A stretch of 64,000 nt of DNA. Origin: Maritimibacter sp. Its GTDB lineage: Bacteria > Pseudomonadota > Alphaproteobacteria > Rhodobacterales > Rhodobacteraceae. The first letter of the stretch is position 1; each line of letters opens with the position of its first letter. A model generated the notes under the pieces. That model made no database searches. It was not told the origin of the DNA and saw only the letters and a list, made by a program, of their open reading frames with translations. Below, piece by piece: positions 7,018 through 16,127 of this stretch. The DNA lies in NCBI GenBank assembly GCA_002701395.1, contig NZVC01000035.1, positions 1 to 64,000 of the forward strand, given 5' to 3'. The position numbers and the translations under genes are program-made.

Positions 7018-8124
7018 TTAAAGCGATGCGTCCAGCTTGGCGACGACCGCGTCGCCCATCTCGGCGGTCGAGACCGGCTGGACCCCGTCTTCGCCAAGAA
7101 GGTCGGCGGTGCGCAGGCCGTCGGCCAGCACGGCGTTCACGGCCTCTTCCAGCCGGGTCGCCTCGTCGCCCTTGTCGAACGAGTACCGCAGCGCCATAGC
7201 GAAGGACAGGATACAGGCGATCGGGTTCGCCTTGCCGGTGCCGGCGATGTCGGGGGCCGAGCCGTGGACGGGTTCGTACAGGGCCTTGGGCCGGCCGTTC
7301 GCCATCGGGGCGCCCAGCGATGCCGAGGGCAGCATCCCAAGCGAGCCGGTCAGCATCGCCGCCAGATCCGACAGCAGGTCGCCGAACAGGTTGTCGGTGA
7401 CGATCACGTCGAACTGCTTGGGCCAGCGGGTCAGCTGCATCGCACCGGCGTCGGCGTACATGTGCGACAGTTCGACATCCGGGTATTCTGCGTCGTGGAT
7501 TTCCTGCACCACGTCGCGCCACAGCACGCCCGATTCCATCACGTTGGCCTTCTCCATCGAGCAGACCTTGTTGTCGCGCTTGCGGGCCAGTTCAAAGGCG
7601 GACCGGGCGACACGGGCGATCTCGGATTCGGTGTAGCGCTGCGTGTTGATGCCGACGCGCTCGTTGCCTTCCTTGAACACGCCACGCGGCTCGCCGAAGT
7701 ACACGCCCGAGGTCAGCTCGCGGATGATCATGATGTCCAGACCGGCAACCACGTCTTTCTTCAGCGAAGAGAAATCCGCCAGCGCGTCGAAGCACTGGGC
7801 CGGGCGCAGGTTGGCGTACAGGTCCATTTCCTTGCGCAGGCGCAGCAGGCCGCGCTCGGGCTTCACGCTGAAATCGAGGGTGTCGTACTTGGGGCCGCCC
7901 ACGGCGCCCAGAAGTACGGCGTCGACCTCTTGCGCCTTGGCCATCGTCTCGTCGGTCAGGGGCGTGCCGTGCGCGTCGTAGGCGCAGCCGCCGACAAGGT
8001 CCTCGCTGACGTCGAAGGCCATGTCGCGCTTAGCACCGAACCAGTCGATCACCTTGCGGACTTCGGCCATCACCTCGGGGCCGATGCCGTCGCCGGGCAG
8101 GATCAGAAGCGAGGGGTTGGACAT
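7018..8124 (-). CDS. leuB: 3-isopropylmalate dehydrogenase
   Basis: 368 residues, the normal LeuB length. It oxidatively decarboxylates 3-isopropylmalate to 2-oxoisocaproate with NAD in leucine synthesis. Family signatures are [14 protein letters not shown] at the N-terminus, the substrate-binding arginines in [14 protein letters not shown], and the metal/NAD motif [20 protein letters not shown] chose the ATG at 8124 (MSNPSLL) because GGAAGGGAAC precedes it and the product then begins as LeuB proteins do; the longer open frame upstream has no such support. leuD and leuC lie 2.7 kb away on the same strand, separated by two unrelated genes, so leuB has its own promoter. Confidence 0.95.
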   Translation of the reverse strand: MSNPSLLILPGDGIGPEVMAEVRKVIDWFGAKRDMAFDVSEDLVGGCAYDAHGTPLTDETMAKAQEVDAVLLGAVGGPKYDTLDFSVKPERGLLRLRKEMDLYANLRPAQCFDALADFSSLKKDVVAGLDIMIIRELTSGVYFGEPRGVFKEGNERVGINTQRYTESEIARVARSAFELARKRDNKVCSMEKANVMESGVLWRDVVQEIHDAEYPDVELSHMYADAGAMQLTRWPKQFDVIVTDNLFGDLLSDLAAMLTGSLGMLPSASLGAPMANGRPKALYEPVHGSAPDIAGTGKANPIACILSFAMALRYSFDKGDEATRLEEAVNAVLADGLRTADLLGEDGVQPVSTAEMGDAVVAKLDASL

Positions 8125-8316
8125 GCGCGGGTTCCCTTCCTTTATGTCGTTCTCACGGGTCGGGCATCGCCTATCCCGGCGTTGCCGGGGGGTCAAGAAA
8201 CCTTGGGGTTTCGCTGCATTGCGGCAAGGCCGTATCTGCGCGCTTGGGTGGGCGGAAGAGAACACGGCCGGTGCCGCGTGAAGCGGGCCGCACATCCCGG
8301 TACGGCAGCCTGCGCG

Positions 8317-9414
8317 TCAGCCCGGCACGTCAAGATCGACCCACACCAGACGGTGACGCGGCAGCCCCTCTCCCTCGACCAGCGGTCGAAGCGGGTCGCC
8401 TGCCACGGGCCAGAACACCCCGGCGTCTGTCACGGCCAAGGCACGGTCCGGCAACACGTAGCTGACACGCAGGTTCCCCGGGCCGGGATCGTCGGACCAG
8501 TCGGCGGTGTCCAGCGCCGCGTCCCCGGCTTGGCCAGTATTCGCACCGCCGTGCACCACGGCAGCCTTTGTGCCGCCCGCGCTGCGGGGGCGCGGGTCCT
8601 GCAGCCGGGCGTGCCCGATCAGGTCGCGGATCGCCGTTTGCCGCCCCTCGCCGTCGGACGGGTCGAGATTGGCGTTGCCCAGCACGACCACCGCATCCTC
8701 CGGCGGCGGCCCAAGCCCGCCATCAAGGTAGACGGACCACAACGCGATCTCATCATGGTTTCGAAGGCCATTGGCGTCTTCGGGTCCGTCGAACACTGGC
8801 GTGGTTGCCGCGAAGCACAGCAGGTGCAACCGCCCGCCATCCGGCAGGATCACCGGCACGTCCCAGTGCCCGGTCGAGGACAGCCGCAGCGCCGCCTGCG
8901 CCTGAGGCGAGGGAAAGGGCTGTCCGTTCACCATCGGCGGGCGACCCCAAGCAAGATCCGCCCACAGAAGGTCAGAAAAGTCCTGCACCTTCGCGCTGTC
9001 GATCGGCAGGCGCGACAGCAGCACCATCGCCCCCTGCCCCGCGAACCATCCATAGCCTTGCGCATCCCGTGGCCCACCGGTCCGGCCATCGCCGTCCATG
9101 TCCAGCCCGGTGGCCAGCCCGGCATTCGACGGCAGCGCGAACAGGTGGGGATAGCCCGCGCCAGCCGTGGCCAATCGCGTTTCTAGCGCGCGAGCGGCGG
9201 CAAGCTTCAGGTCCCAGTCGAAGCCGGTCAGCAACAGGATGTCGGGCGAAACATGGGCGATCACGTCCACGACGGCGGCGACATCGGGATCTTCCCCGGC
9301 AAGGATATCGCGCAGCAGCAAGCCGGGGCCGCGTCGCTGCATCTCGACATGCCAAGTCGCCACGCGCAGGGGCTCTGCGGCGGCGGGAAGGACCAACAGG
9401 AAAAGAAGGATCAG
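8317..9414 (-). CDS. Secreted endonuclease/exonuclease/phosphatase-family protein
   Basis: About 365 residues. The hydrophobic N-terminus (LILLFLLVLPAAAEPLRVAT) reads as a signal peptide, so the protein is probably exported. The EEP fold is suggested by LRVATWHVEM, by AAVVDVIAHVSPDILLLTGFDWD (the usual early strand and metal region) and by VVVLGNANLDPSDG, where GNANLDP stands for the catalytic GDxN motif of the family. The early Glu of typical EEP nucleases is not obvious, so it may cleave phosphodiesters or be a divergent relative. The start is uncertain: no ATG or GTG fits, and the best position is a CTG at 9414 overlapping the stop codon of the upstream membrane-protein gene (CTGA). An in-frame ATG at 9540 would overlap that gene by 130 nt. 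Confidence 0.7.
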   Translation of the reverse strand: MILLFLLVLPAAAEPLRVATWHVEMQRRGPGLLLRDILAGEDPDVAAVVDVIAHVSPDILLLTGFDWDLKLAAARALETRLATAGAGYPHLFALPSNAGLATGLDMDGDGRTGGPRDAQGYGWFAGQGAMVLLSRLPIDSAKVQDFSDLLWADLAWGRPPMVNGQPFPSPQAQAALRLSSTGHWDVPVILPDGGRLHLLCFAATTPVFDGPEDANGLRNHDEIALWSVYLDGGLGPPPEDAVVVLGNANLDPSDGEGRQTAIRDLIGHARLQDPRPRSAGGTKAAVVHGGANTGQAGDAALDTADWSDDPGPGNLRVSYVLPDRALAVTDAGVFWPVAGDPLRPLVEGEGLPRHRLVWVDLDVPG

Positions 9415-10238
9415 GCTGGCTGCATCTCGTCGCGGCCAGCGATGGCGCGCTTGCGTTCGATCAGCGCCGCGATGCGGCCCATCGCAAGGCCGCGCATCAG
9501 AAGGCTTGAGGGAAGGAAGGCCCATGCCGCAACGATCCACACCATCGACTGCGGATTCTCCAGCGTGACCTGACCGAACAGGTTCTCGGACGCTTTCAGC
9601 GCAGCCGGGATGAAGAATGGCATGGTAAATCCTACCACGATGTTAAAGCGCGCATCCCGTTCAAGGCGCTGCACCACGTCGCCACCGGTGGTCGGGTCGA
9701 AGGTGGGCAGGTTCACCCAAACATTGAAAGGGCCGCGATGCAGCGGCCAGTTCTTCACGCGAACACAGAAGTAAAAGATCGCAAGCGTCAGCATCGAGAA
9801 GAAATAGCTGATCCCCGCCGCGGTCCGCACCCGATCCACATGGGTCAGGTTGGCGTCGTCGGGCAAGAGCAGCACGATCTGGCGGACGGGGCTGTAGGGA
9901 AAGTCGATCGCGGCGCCGATCCCGGTGCCCAGATCGGTGATCATATCCGTCAGCGCCGATGGCGAGGTTTCTCCGCGGATCACCACGGAGATCATGAAGA
10001 CGATCAGAAACAATGCGAGGAAACGCAGCCGATTGAACGGCGGGGCGTTACGGAACTCGACGATGCCGGGATAGACAGAGGCGTATTCGAAGATGGTCAG
10101 GGCCGCTGCGAAGATCGAGATCAGCGCCACGACCTGCGTCACGTCGGACGTCACTCCTGGCAACAGGAGGGACGGTGTCGCAATAAGCAACACCACAAGG
10201 ACCGCGCGCACAATGGCGCCTGCAAGTCGCGAAATCAC
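9411..10238 (-). CDS. Uncharacterised integral membrane protein
   Basis: 275 residues with five or six hydrophobic spans: residues 10-28, 33-52, a pair around 72-88, one near 140-160 (ISYFFSMLTLAIFYFCVRV) and others near 205-225 and 233-250. It begins MISRLAGAIVRAVLVVLLIA and ends with a charged tail (RKRAIAGRDEMQPA) in the cytoplasm. I do not recognise a characterised family; proteins of this look are conserved but unnamed in Rhodobacterales. Its 3' end overlaps the start region of the secreted EEP protein, so the two are probably co-transcribed. No catalytic motif is visible. Confidence 0.7.
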   Translation of the reverse strand: MISRLAGAIVRAVLVVLLIATPSLLLPGVTSDVTQVVALISIFAAALTIFEYASVYPGIVEFRNAPPFNRLRFLALFLIVFMISVVIRGETSPSALTDMITDLGTGIGAAIDFPYSPVRQIVLLLPDDANLTHVDRVRTAAGISYFFSMLTLAIFYFCVRVKNWPLHRGPFNVWVNLPTFDPTTGGDVVQRLERDARFNIVVGFTMPFFIPAALKASENLFGQVTLENPQSMVWIVAAWAFLPSSLLMRGLAMGRIAALIERKRAIAGRDEMQPA

Positions 10239-10837
10239 CGCTCTTTTCCCTCAAACTGGACGAGCGCGGTACGATGCCGCCCCCTTGTCCCACTTTGATC
10301 CCGCCATTGATGGCAGGTTGCCTCAACTTTGCCCAATTTTTGCCTACTTTCAGTTTGGCCAGCAAGTCTCTGGAAAAGATAACAAAAAGATTCGGGCGTT
10401 TTCGTGGAACAAGTGGTGCGCTTCTGCATCAATTTGAAAGCAGAAGACTGCCGCTTCGCGCGGGGCACACCACATGTTGTGGAACCCAATTGTGGCGCAC
10501 CCAAGGACAAGTCTGCGACGTTTGTGCGGCGAATGCCCGAAGTTTTAGCGTAAACAGACGGGCCGTCTCGACACACGGTCACGCAGGGGCTGCGCTGGCC
10601 GCCTAGATCCGGCGTAGGTGTCATACAAACCTCCCTGACGGGAATCAATCATAAGATGTATTAAACACACTTAGCGCACCCTATCGGCGATTTTTAGCCC
10701 CAATCCGACGACGGAGTTCACGAACCCGTTCACGGCGCAACCGTTTCAACAATTTTCCAGGGTTATTGGGAGAGGGAAATCGACGGGGCCACCGGCAGGC
10801 AGCGCCCGGATCATCCGGATCAGTGTCCGGGAAACGA
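10239..10837. other. Intergenic region without a recognised gene
   Basis: About 600 bp between the membrane-protein gene and the leuD terminator. Open frames exist on both strands, but they have irregular composition and no ribosome-binding site or known domain. It is more AT-rich around 10360-10440 and 10640-10700, where promoters are likely, including one for the minus-strand membrane-protein gene. No RNA gene or repeat array was found. Confidence 0.5.
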
Positions 10838-10856
10838 CCGCGCCCGGAAGGCGCGG
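10838..10856 (-). terminator. Hairpin downstream of leuD
   Basis: CCGCGCC (10838-10844) pairs perfectly with GGCGCGG (10850-10856) around a 5-nt loop, 24 bp after the leuD stop. On the minus strand the stem is followed by TCGTTTC, a weak T-tract. Confidence 0.55.
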
Positions 10857-10880
10857 CCGGTTGTCATGGCATAGGCCGGA

Positions 10881-11486
10881 TCAGATCCAGGGACGCTGGG
10901 CGCCCTGATTGGCCTCGAAGCTGTCGATCGCCGCGGCCTTCTCCATCGTCAGGCCGATGTCGTCGAGACCGTTCAGTAGGCAGTGCTTCTTGAAGGCGTC
11001 GACCTCGAACGGGATCACCTGACCTTCCGAGGTGGTGATTTCCTGCTTTTCGAGATCCACGGTCATCCGGGCGTTGGCGCCCTTCTCGGCATCCTTCATC
11101 AGGATATCGACCTGCTCTTGCGGCAGCGGGATCGGCAGGATGCCGTTCTTGAAGCAGTTGTTGAAGAAAATGTCGGCGAAGCTGGGTGCGATCACGCAGC
11201 GGATGCCGAAATCCTTGATCGCCCACGGCGCATGCTCGCGCGAGGACCCGCAACCGAAGTTGTCGCCGCTGACAAGAATCTCGGCCTCGCGGTAAGCGGG
11301 CTGGTTCAGCACGAAATCGGGGTTCTCGTTGCCTTCGCGGTCAAAGCGCATCTCGTCGAAAAGATTGGCGCCAAGACCTTCACGCTTGATGGTCTTCAGG
11401 AACTGCTTGGGGATGATCATGTCGGTGTCGACGTTGATCAGGTCGAGCGGCGCGGCGATGCCGGTCAGGGTGGTGAACTTGTCCAT
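10881..11486 (-). CDS. leuD: 3-isopropylmalate dehydratase small subunit
   Basis: 201 residues, standard for bacterial LeuD. With LeuC it isomerises 2-isopropylmalate to 3-isopropylmalate. It begins [20 protein letters not shown] and carries the swivelling-domain signature [20 protein letters not shown], whose serine and arginine bind substrate, plus [17 protein letters not shown]. The start at 11486 has AAGGAG upstream; the longer frame to 11525 adds a non-conserved extension. It is transcribed after leuC, with an 84-bp spacer containing two perfect hairpins that may set the subunit ratio or stabilise the message. Confidence 0.96.
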   Translation of the reverse strand: MDKFTTLTGIAAPLDLINVDTDMIIPKQFLKTIKREGLGANLFDEMRFDREGNENPDFVLNQPAYREAEILVSGDNFGCGSSREHAPWAIKDFGIRCVIAPSFADIFFNNCFKNGILPIPLPQEQVDILMKDAEKGANARMTVDLEKQEITTSEGQVIPFEVDAFKKHCLLNGLDDIGLTMEKAAAIDSFEANQGAQRPWI

Positions 11487-11507
11487 GTACGTCTCCTTGA
11501 AACGGGC

Positions 11508-11562
11508 GATGGGGTGGAACCCCATCCTACGGGTGATGGCAGGGCGGGGCGTTCACCCCGCC
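11508..11562. repeat. Two tandem hairpins in the leuC-leuD spacer (REP-like)
   Basis: First stem: GATGGGG (11508-11514) with CCCCATC (11520-11526). Second stem: GGCGGGG (11543-11549) with CCCCGCC (11556-11562). Both are perfect 7-bp stems with 5-6 nt loops ending in GGGGtggaa / GGGGcgttca. They look like members of a dispersed intergenic palindrome family. They may block 3' exonucleases between the two cistrons. Confidence 0.6.
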
Positions 11563-11570
11563 GCACCGTT

Positions 11571-12980
11571 TCAGCTCAGTTCGCGGATGTCGGTCAGGTG
11601 GCCGGTGATCGCAGCTGCCGCCGCCATCGCGGGCGACATCAGGTGCGTGCGACCCTTATAGCCCTGACGGCCCTCGAAGTTGCGGTTCGAGGTCGAGGCA
11701 CAGCGTTCGCCCGGGGCCAGCTGGTCCGGGTTCATCGCAAGGCACATGGAACAGCCCGCCAGACGCCATTCGAAACCGGCATCCAGGAAGATCTGGGCCA
11801 GACCTTCTTCCTCGGCCTGGGCACGGACAAGGCCAGAGCCCGGCACGACCATCGCGCGCAGACCGTCCTTGATCTTCTTGCCCTTCACCACGGCAGCCGC
11901 AGCGCGCAGATCTTCGATCCGGCCGTTGGTGCACGAGCCGATGAAGACCGTGTCGATCTGGATGTCCGACAGCTTCTGGCCCGGGGTCAGCCCCATGTAA
12001 TCCAGCGCGCGGCGGGCCGCCTCGACCTTGCCGCCCTTGAAGTCCTCGGGCGCGGGAACCAGCGCGTCGATCGGCAGCACATCCTCCGGAGAGGTGCCCC
12101 ACGTCACGACCGGGGCGATGTCCTCGCCCTTGATGGTCACGACCTTGTCCCAGTGCGCGTCATCGTCGGAATAGAGGGTCTTCCACCATTCCATCGCGGC
12201 TTCCCACTGACCGGCTTTCGGCGCGTGGGTGCGGCCCTTGACGTATTCATAGGTCTTTTCGTCCGGCGCGATCAGGCCAGCGCGCGCGCCGCCCTCGATC
12301 GCCATGTTGCAGACGGTCATGCGGCCTTCCATCGACAGGTCGCGGATCGCTTCGCCGCAGTACTCGATGACATAGCCGGTGCCGCCAGCGGTGCCGGTCT
12401 CGCCGATCACCGACAGGGTGATGTCCTTGGCGGTCACACCGGGGCGGAGCTTGCCGGTGATCTCGACCTTCATGTTCTTCGACTTCTTCTGGATCAGCGT
12501 CTGGGTGGCCAGAACGTGTTCCACCTCGGACGTGCCGATGCCGTGCGCCAGCGCGCCGAAAGCGCCGTGCGTCGCGGTGTGGCTGTCACCGCAGACCACG
12601 GTCATTCCCGGCAGGGTCCAGCCGTTTTCCGGGCCGACGATGTGAACGATGCCCTGACGGACGTCGGACACGGGGTAGTAGTTGATCCCGAAGTCCTTGG
12701 CGTTCTTGTCGAGCGCGGCGACCTGAATGGCCGAATCCTCGGTCATGTTCTTGGGGTCTTCGCGGCCCTCCGTGGTCGGCACGTTGTGGTCCGGTACGGC
12801 GATGGTCTTATCGGGCGCGCGGACGGTGCGGCCAGCCATACGCAGACCTTCGAAGGCTTGCGGGCTGGTCACCTCGTGAACCAGGTGGCGGTCGATGTAC
12901 AGCAGGCTGGTGCCGTCTTCGGCCTCGTCCACCAGGTGGGCGTCCCAGATCTTGTCATAGAGTGTCTTCGGAGTGGTCAT
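11571..12980 (-). CDS. leuC: 3-isopropylmalate dehydratase large subunit
   Basis: 469 residues, full length. It is the 4Fe-4S aconitase-fold subunit of isopropylmalate isomerase in leucine synthesis. Cluster ligands are in [20 protein letters not shown] (first Cys) and [20 protein letters not shown] (CxxC pair). The N-terminus [20 protein letters not shown] and the motif [20 protein letters not shown] are diagnostic. The start ATG at 12980 is preceded by GAGAGAGGAACCG. leuD follows. Upstream lies a possible promoter with a 28-codon leader ORF, described separately. Confidence 0.97.
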   Translation of the reverse strand: MTTPKTLYDKIWDAHLVDEAEDGTSLLYIDRHLVHEVTSPQAFEGLRMAGRTVRAPDKTIAVPDHNVPTTEGREDPKNMTEDSAIQVAALDKNAKDFGINYYPVSDVRQGIVHIVGPENGWTLPGMTVVCGDSHTATHGAFGALAHGIGTSEVEHVLATQTLIQKKSKNMKVEITGKLRPGVTAKDITLSVIGETGTAGGTGYVIEYCGEAIRDLSMEGRMTVCNMAIEGGARAGLIAPDEKTYEYVKGRTHAPKAGQWEAAMEWWKTLYSDDDAHWDKVVTIKGEDIAPVVTWGTSPEDVLPIDALVPAPEDFKGGKVEAARRALDYMGLTPGQKLSDIQIDTVFIGSCTNGRIEDLRAAAAVVKGKKIKDGLRAMVVPGSGLVRAQAEEEGLAQIFLDAGFEWRLAGCSMCLAMNPDQLAPGERCASTSNRNFEGRQGYKGRTHLMSPAMAAAAAITGHLTDIRELS

Positions 12981-13042
12981 CGGTTCCTCTCTCCGTGGAT
13001 ATCGGTTTTTGGTCTAGCTGCGGGTACGTGGCAGGGGCCGCC

Positions 13043-13129
13043 TCATAGGCGGGCAAGCACCGTCCGCGTGGCGCCGTGGAACCGTTCGCGCAGACGCACG
13101 CGGTCGCCGAGATCGAAAACCTTGGTCAT
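13043..13129 (-). CDS. Possible 28-codon leader ORF upstream of leuC
   Basis: An ATG at 13129 opens a short frame encoding MTKVFDLGDRVRLRERFHGA and ending TRTVLARL. It lies 63 bp upstream of leuC on the same strand. A candidate promoter, TTGATT-N16-ATAGAT, ends 8 nt before this ATG, so the transcript could be nearly leaderless and this ORF would be translated first. Its stop codon sits in the loop of the hairpin CCGCC-TATGA-GGCGG. Leucine codons occur at five positions, including the last, but there is no tandem leucine run of the classical attenuator kind. It may be a regulatory leader peptide or chance. Confidence 0.3.
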   Translation of the reverse strand: MTKVFDLGDRVRLRERFHGATRTVLARL

Positions 13130-13182
13130 GCGAGCGATCTATAACGAGTCCAGAAAGCAATCAAGTAGCCCAAGGAAGACGC

Positions 13183-13590
13183 TTAGCTCCGAACGCCGGG
13201 ACCGCTTGTCGGCAGGACAAGCGGCTCGATCAGGTCCCAGCGGTTGCCCCACGGATCGCGGAACACCGCGACACAGCCGTATTCCTCGTTTCGCGGGCGT
13301 TCCTCAAAGGTGCCGCCGGCGGCCTCGATACGCAGGGCATCGTCCGCAAAATCGGTTGTGGTCAGGAAGAACCCGACACGCCCGCCGGCCTGTTGTCCGA
13401 TGGCGTCGCGTTGGTCCCCGACCGCGCGGGCCAGCAGGATATCCGATCCGCCGCCCTGTGGCCGCATGACGACCCACCGCTTGCCGGGACCGCGCGGCTC
13501 GTCCTGTACCAGCACGAAGCCCATGGCATCGAAAAAGGCGATGCCTTCGTCGTAGTCGGGGACCAGTATGGCGACGAGTGAAAGACGCAT
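13183..13590 (-). CDS. VOC-family (glyoxalase/bleomycin-resistance fold) protein
   Basis: 135 residues from the ATG at 13590 (MRLSLVAILVPDYDEGIAFF). The beta-alpha-beta-beta-beta order of the vicinal-oxygen-chelate fold is visible. The first module has DYDEGIAFFDAMGFVLVQDE and the second ends VAVFRDPWGNRWDLIEP, a typical C-terminal VOC signature with D/E metal ligands. Substrate is unknown; members include lyases, dioxygenases and antibiotic-binding proteins. The track of open frame upstream to 13878 runs opposite the MscS gene and has no support. It is single-gene and convergent with nothing close. Confidence 0.82.
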   Translation of the reverse strand: MRLSLVAILVPDYDEGIAFFDAMGFVLVQDEPRGPGKRWVVMRPQGGGSDILLARAVGDQRDAIGQQAGGRVGFFLTTTDFADDALRIEAAGGTFEERPRNEEYGCVAVFRDPWGNRWDLIEPLVLPTSGPGVRS

Positions 13591-13730
13591 GACCCGAAGT
13601 CTAACGCGCATCCCGCCCCGGGCATAGGGCGCGTTCCCTCGGCGGGCGCAACCGCCTCGACCGACACGCAACCCACGGAAAAACTTGCCGAACGGGTCGA
13701 ACCGCGCCAGTTTTCGTGCAGGAGGACGCG

Positions 13731-15089
13731 ATGGAACAGGAACTTCAAAGCTTCGTCGCCATGCTGACAGAGCTGTGGACGATGCTGGTGGCGCAGTCGC
13801 GCAACCTGCTTCTGCCGTCGCGGCTGACGCAGATCGCGATCCTTCTTGTCTGTGTCGCCGTGTCGTGGGGCTTTGCACGCGCCACCCTGCCCCGGATGCG
13901 GGCGTGGATGCGTGGGCTTGAGGGCTGGCCGAAATGGCGGCTTCGGTTCGTGCTGCTGGTCGAGAAACGCCTTTGGCTGATGTATTTCATCCTGCTGGCG
14001 TGGCTGTCCGTGGCCGGGATGCGGATGATCACCACCTTCCCGTCCCGCCGGTACATCCTTGCACTGGTCGCCAGCATCGCGACCGCGTGGCTGATCGTCT
14101 CGCTGACCACGCGGCTGGTGCGAAACCCGCTGCTGCGGCGCATGGTGTCGTGGGGGCTTTGGGTCTGGGTGACGCTGTATTTCCTTGGCCTGACCGACGA
14201 GGCGTCCGACGTTCTTGACGGGATCGCCATCCAGTTCGGGGACTTCCGGCTGTCGGCGCTGGCGATCCTGAAGGCGATGGTGGTCACCGCCCTGCTGTTT
14301 ACCTTCGCCCGGATGCTGGCGGGCACAACATCGGCCCGGATCCGCAGGAACGACGACATTTCGCCGTCCATGCAGGTCCTGCTGGTGAAGATCGTGCAGA
14401 TCGTGCTGTTCTCGGCGGCCTTCTTCATCGGCCTGAAGGCGGTGGGCTTCGACCTGACCGGCCTTGCCGTGTTGTCGGGTGCGGTCGGCGTCGGGCTGGG
14501 CTTTGGCTTGCAAAAGGTCGTTTCGAACCTTGTATCCGGCGTGATCATCCTGCTGGACAAGTCTGTGAAGCCCGGCGACGTCATCAGCCTTGGAGAGACT
14601 TTCGGCTGGATCACCGCGCTGGGCGCACGCTATGTCTCGATCACCACGCGGGACGGCAAGGAATACCTGATCCCGAACGAGGACCTGATTACCGGGCAGG
14701 TCGTGAACTGGTCGCACCAGAACGAGTTCGTGCGGCTCGACATCTACTTCGGCACTGCCTACGCGGACGATCCCCACCTTGTGCGGAAAGTCGCGATCGA
14801 GGCGGCCGCAAGCGTCAACCGGGTGCTGGCAGATCGACCGCCCGTGTGTCACATCGTCGGCTTCGGGGATAGCAGCGTGGACTACATCCTACGGTTCTGG
14901 ATTACCGACCCGACCGGCGGGCTGACCAACATCCGTGGCAATGTCTACTTGGCGCTGTGGGACGCGTTCAAGGAAAACGGCATCTCGATCCCGTTCCCGC
15001 AGCGCGAGGTGAAGGTGCTGGAGGGCAGCAGTCTTGTCACTCGGCCGGAGGCTGGGACCCGTCCACCAGACGGCGGCGCAGTCGATTGA
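13731..15089 (+). CDS. MscS-family mechanosensitive channel
   Basis: 452 residues from the ATG at 13731, which has CAGGAGGACGCG upstream; a GTG at 13716 lies before the ribosome-binding site and is unlikely. It has an enlarged membrane domain: four or more spans before the canonical MscS pore. The pore helix and beta domain are VLSGAVGVGLGFGLQKVVSN, then ILLDKSVKPGDVISLGETFG and YVSITTRDGKEYLIPNEDLI. The channel opens under membrane tension and releases solutes in hypo-osmotic shock. The C-terminal residues (RPEAGTRPPDGGAVD) are encoded in a 53-bp overlap with the convergent YihY-family gene. Confidence 0.9.
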   Translation: MEQELQSFVAMLTELWTMLVAQSRNLLLPSRLTQIAILLVCVAVSWGFARATLPRMRAWMRGLEGWPKWRLRFVLLVEKRLWLMYFILLAWLSVAGMRMITTFPSRRYILALVASIATAWLIVSLTTRLVRNPLLRRMVSWGLWVWVTLYFLGLTDEASDVLDGIAIQFGDFRLSALAILKAMVVTALLFTFARMLAGTTSARIRRNDDISPSMQVLLVKIVQIVLFSAAFFIGLKAVGFDLTGLAVLSGAVGVGLGFGLQKVVSNLVSGVIILLDKSVKPGDVISLGETFGWITALGARYVSITTRDGKEYLIPNEDLITGQVVNWSHQNEFVRLDIYFGTAYADDPHLVRKVAIEAAASVNRVLADRPPVCHIVGFGDSSVDYILRFWITDPTGGLTNIRGNVYLALWDAFKENGISIPFPQREVKVLEGSSLVTRPEAGTRPPDGGAVD

Positions 15090-15942
15090 ACCTGCGCGCC
15101 CGTTCGCGCGGATACCGGTCGTCGATCTCGGCGTTCACCGCAGCCCCCAGCAGGACCGAGAAAGCTGAGATGAAGAACCACATCAACAGGGCGATCACCG
15201 CACCGATCGAGCCGTAGATCTCGTTATAGCTGCCGAAATTCCGCAGGTAGATCGTGAAGGCTGCCGATGCCAGCGCCCATGCGGACAGCGCAAGGATCGC
15301 ACCCAGCGACAGCCAGCGCGGGCGACGCCCCCGGTGATTGGGTGCGTATCGGTAAAGCAGCCCGATGGTGCCCAGCGCGACGCCGCCCGTCAGGGTCCAT
15401 TGCGCGACGGTCAGTACGGCCTCGGTGAAGCGGCCCTGCGGAAAGATGGCCAGCAGAAGCGGCAGCACCACGATGGACGCCAGCGCCAGCAGCGCCACAA
15501 GAACCAGCAGCCCGGTCATCACCAGCGCCCACGCAAAGCCCCAGAACCCCGCCCGTGGAATCGTCCCGTAAGCCGTGTTCAGTCCGCGTGTCAGCGCCGC
15601 CACCCCGGCCCGCGTCGACCAAAGGGCAACCGTGGTCGAAATCAGCGTCGCCCAGCCCAATGTGCTGTTGTTGGCAATAATCAGCCGGTCAAGCTGGCCT
15701 TCCAGCAGTGTGAAAGCATCCGGCGGCACGAAGGCCCGCATCATCATCAATTGCTCTTCGACGATGTCCGGGCTGGCCAGAAATCCCCACAGCGCAATGA
15801 TCGCGGCCACCGCCGGAAAGATCGCAAACATCGAATAAAACGCGACCCCGGCAGCGATCAGGTCAAGGTTCCGGTCCGCAATCGCGTTCCCGACCCCTGC
15901 TCCGATCTTCCAGACCGGTTTCACGTATTTCCATAATGCCAT
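15037..15942 (-). CDS. YihY/BrkB-family membrane protein
   Basis: 301 residues with six membrane spans, matching the YihY/virulence factor BrkB family (formerly annotated as ribonuclease BN by mistake). It opens KIGAGVGNAIADRNLDLIAA followed by GVAFYSMFAIFPAVAAIIAL, the conserved first core. The motif SLGAILALSAWALASAAFTI and the final FFISAFSVLLGAAVNAEIDD precede a cytoplasmic tail rich in arginine. The function of the family is not established; transport or envelope roles are proposed. It converges on and overlaps the MscS gene by 53 bp. Confidence 0.88.
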   Translation of the reverse strand: MALWKYVKPVWKIGAGVGNAIADRNLDLIAAGVAFYSMFAIFPAVAAIIALWGFLASPDIVEEQLMMMRAFVPPDAFTLLEGQLDRLIIANNSTLGWATLISTTVALWSTRAGVAALTRGLNTAYGTIPRAGFWGFAWALVMTGLLVLVALLALASIVVLPLLLAIFPQGRFTEAVLTVAQWTLTGGVALGTIGLLYRYAPNHRGRRPRWLSLGAILALSAWALASAAFTIYLRNFGSYNEIYGSIGAVIALLMWFFISAFSVLLGAAVNAEIDDRYPRERARRFNRLRRRLVDGSQPPAE

Positions 15943-16127
15943 GCGGTCGGCCGTGCCCCTGTCGGTCTTGTTTGTTAACGCTCAGACACCTATTTGCTGC
16001 AATACCGGGCGATTTCCAGCGCGGATTTACGGCGATCCGCCGGAAACATTGAGATGGTGCCATTCAGGTGCTAGTCTTGGACCATACCCGGCGCCGGGGT
16101 TTTGGCGGCGCGAAGCGAAGGAGGACG

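Noticed and set aside
10235-10648. Minus-strand ORF containing SPCVTVC, resembling the DUF1289 start
   Set aside because: The following conserved Cys pair and RTxxEIxxW block of DUF1289 are absent, composition is irregular and no ribosome-binding site was seen.
10983-13469. 828-codon plus-strand open frame opposite leuD and leuC
   Set aside because: It is the antisense shadow of two well-identified genes and has no domain of its own.
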